Origin: JABDQZ01 sp963801985
GTDB lineage: Bacteria; Pseudomonadota; Gammaproteobacteria; Chromatiales; Chromatiaceae
Direction of reading: 5' to 3'
Assembly (NCBI GenBank): GCA_963801985.1
Contig: CAWDGV010000011.1
Location: 169,682-233,681, forward strand
Length of the DNA: 64,000 nt
The translations under genes and the position numbers were made by a program. The number at the start of each line of letters is the position of its first letter. Within the stretch, counting starts at the first letter, position 1. Below are positions 63,143-64,000 of the stretch, piece after piece. The notes below the pieces were generated by a model. That model saw only the letters and a program-made list of their open reading frames with translations, had not been told where the DNA came from and did not search any database.

Positions 63143-64000
63143 TTAAGCTGTCAGTTTCAGTGCTTTGCGCCGGAATTTTGGAGCAAGCAGCCCAAACGCC
63201 AGCAGTGATAAAACTGCTGGTGAAGGAACATCACCACCATCTCGCTGATACCGAACTTGACCTTCGACAATGTCATTAGCGCAAGTCAGCGCCCATCTGA
63301 AGCCCAAGGTAAAACCATCTGAGGCACTGATATTCATATCAGATGCGAGCATTTTATAGGTTAAGGTATAACCATCATCGTCATTTCCAGCAAGAGAATA
63401 ACCAAGTGCATCATGTTCTGCTGATCCAGTATTATCATCATAGTCAATTGCAGGTGTAACTCGTGCTACCGTAACTTCCTGATATGTTCTGCCGGCACAT
63501 CCAACACAGACATCCGAAGAATCCAGCAAACTACCTCGGTTATCAACAAATCTCAAATATTCATCGCTGGTATCAAATGCCCATTCCCAATCAACACTTC
63601 TTTCACTCGTTGGCGAGAGATTACCTTGACCATAAAAATTATCGTCCATGTACATGCCTGAATCTTGCTTATGCTTAGTTTTGTCTGGGGAAATTGAGGA
63701 ATACTCAAGTTCGTTATGACTCAAAGCATTATCATTATAGGCTTCGGTACTGATGAATAAATCACCAAAGTCAACATTACAGCCACTATAACCGCATCCG
63801 CTATAATCGCTACTGTCTGTTCCAAAATTAGAGGCTACTTTTACCTGGACTTCAAGTACATCATCATCCTCAGTGAGCAAGTTACCTTCATGAAGGGAAA
63901 CATCCATCCAGTAGACTTCATAGCCGGGTCCACCAATCACGTCTTTGGTGGAAGCAGTATCGTAGCTTGTTCCACCCCAATATGCGGTAGCTCCAGTAAT
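63143..64000 (-). CDS. PEP-CTERM-like secreted protein (5' truncated by window edge)
   Basis: The frame is open to the last base of the window; a GTG at 63940 is internal. At least 285 residues of a secreted, Asp/Gly/Ser-rich beta protein (YWGGTSYDTASTKDVIGGPG, DYDDNTGSAEHDALGYSLAG), with two tight Cys pairs (SGCGYSGCN and DVCVGCAGR). The C-terminus VPSPAVLSLLAFGLLAPKF followed by RRKAL is a PEP-CTERM sorting signal with VPSP in place of VPEP: motif, hydrophobic helix, basic end. It would be exported and cleaved by an exosortase of the EpsH/XrtA kind, not present in this window. A strong terminator follows 23 bp downstream. Confidence 0.82.
   Translation of the reverse strand: MTGATAYWGGTSYDTASTKDVIGGPGYEVYWMDVSLHEGNLLTEDDDVLEVQVKVASNFGTDSSDYSGCGYSGCNVDFGDLFISTEAYNDNALSHNELEYSSISPDKTKHKQDSGMYMDDNFYGQGNLSPTSERSVDWEWAFDTSDEYLRFVDNRGSLLDSSDVCVGCAGRTYQEVTVARVTPAIDYDDNTGSAEHDALGYSLAGNDDDGYTLTYKMLASDMNISASDGFTLGFRWALTCANDIVEGQVRYQRDGGDVPSPAVLSLLAFGLLAPKFRRKALKLTA

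Noticed and set aside
1..64000. rRNA, tRNA, CRISPR arrays, intact IS elements, prophage or integrase genes
   Set aside because: None could be recognised by reading either strand; short tRNA-like folds cannot be fully excluded without a covariance search.

Overview
The window looks like part of the chromosome of a free-living gammaproteobacterium, probably a chemotrophic sulfur-oxidising type. The assignment rests on enzyme content, not on a marker gene: very E. coli-like ilvD, DusA-type dihydrouridine synthase, separate argA and argE (linear arginine pathway), Zur/ZnuABC, a flavocytochrome c sulfide dehydrogenase pair, cytochrome c', a di-heme cytochrome c peroxidase, and PEP-CTERM/PrsT exopolysaccharide genes. 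No rRNA, tRNA, CRISPR array, prophage or intact insertion sequence was seen.

Layout. 0-4 kb: argD (cut by the window edge), argF, an orphan Fe3+/thiamine-type ABC ATPase and an SH3-domain membrane protein, ending in a 220-bp unit bounded by a perfect 34-bp inverted repeat. 4-13 kb: ilvD, a class III adenylate cyclase with two lipoprotein genes, argE, argA, and a 46-residue membrane peptide behind a sigma-54-like promoter. 12.8-23.9 kb: DMT transporter, RND efflux pair, cytochrome c', EF-G type 2 (frameshifted), a methyltransferase, HbpS-like, PilZ and glycine-zipper proteins. 24-36 kb is an AT-richer accessory stretch of mostly secreted or redox proteins: DUF2202, thioredoxin, CREST-type ceramidase homologue, cytochrome c peroxidase, fccAB-like pair, and a PepSY/two-component/EF-hand cassette.

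39.9-50.8 kb is a zinc-homeostasis region. A near-consensus Zur box precedes znuA-znuC-znuB-zur. A second, weaker Zur-like palindrome precedes a run of seven co-directional genes that ends in a zrgABCDE-like zinc-uptake set (DUF2796, ABC ATPase, FtsX-type permease, DUF3299, small secreted protein). Between them lies a fused double-CDGSH/glutamate-synthase-like protein. A free-standing double-CDGSH protein follows at 51.8 kb.

53.2-64 kb is a surface-polysaccharide/PEP-CTERM region: O-carbamoyltransferase, SxtJ-like protein, DUF5989 peptide and SGNH hydrolase in tight succession, then two large TPR proteins of the PrsT kind in convergent orientation, and a PEP-CTERM-like secreted protein that runs off the right edge.

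Sequence quality is uneven. Seven genes (cyclase, TPR lipoprotein, EF-G, the 21.3-kb gene, SGNH hydrolase and both PrsT-like genes) carry about twenty reading-frame breaks, several in short homopolymers, while multi-kilobase neighbours are clean. Read errors are a likelier explanation than wholesale gene decay, so these genes are described by their reconstructed products.
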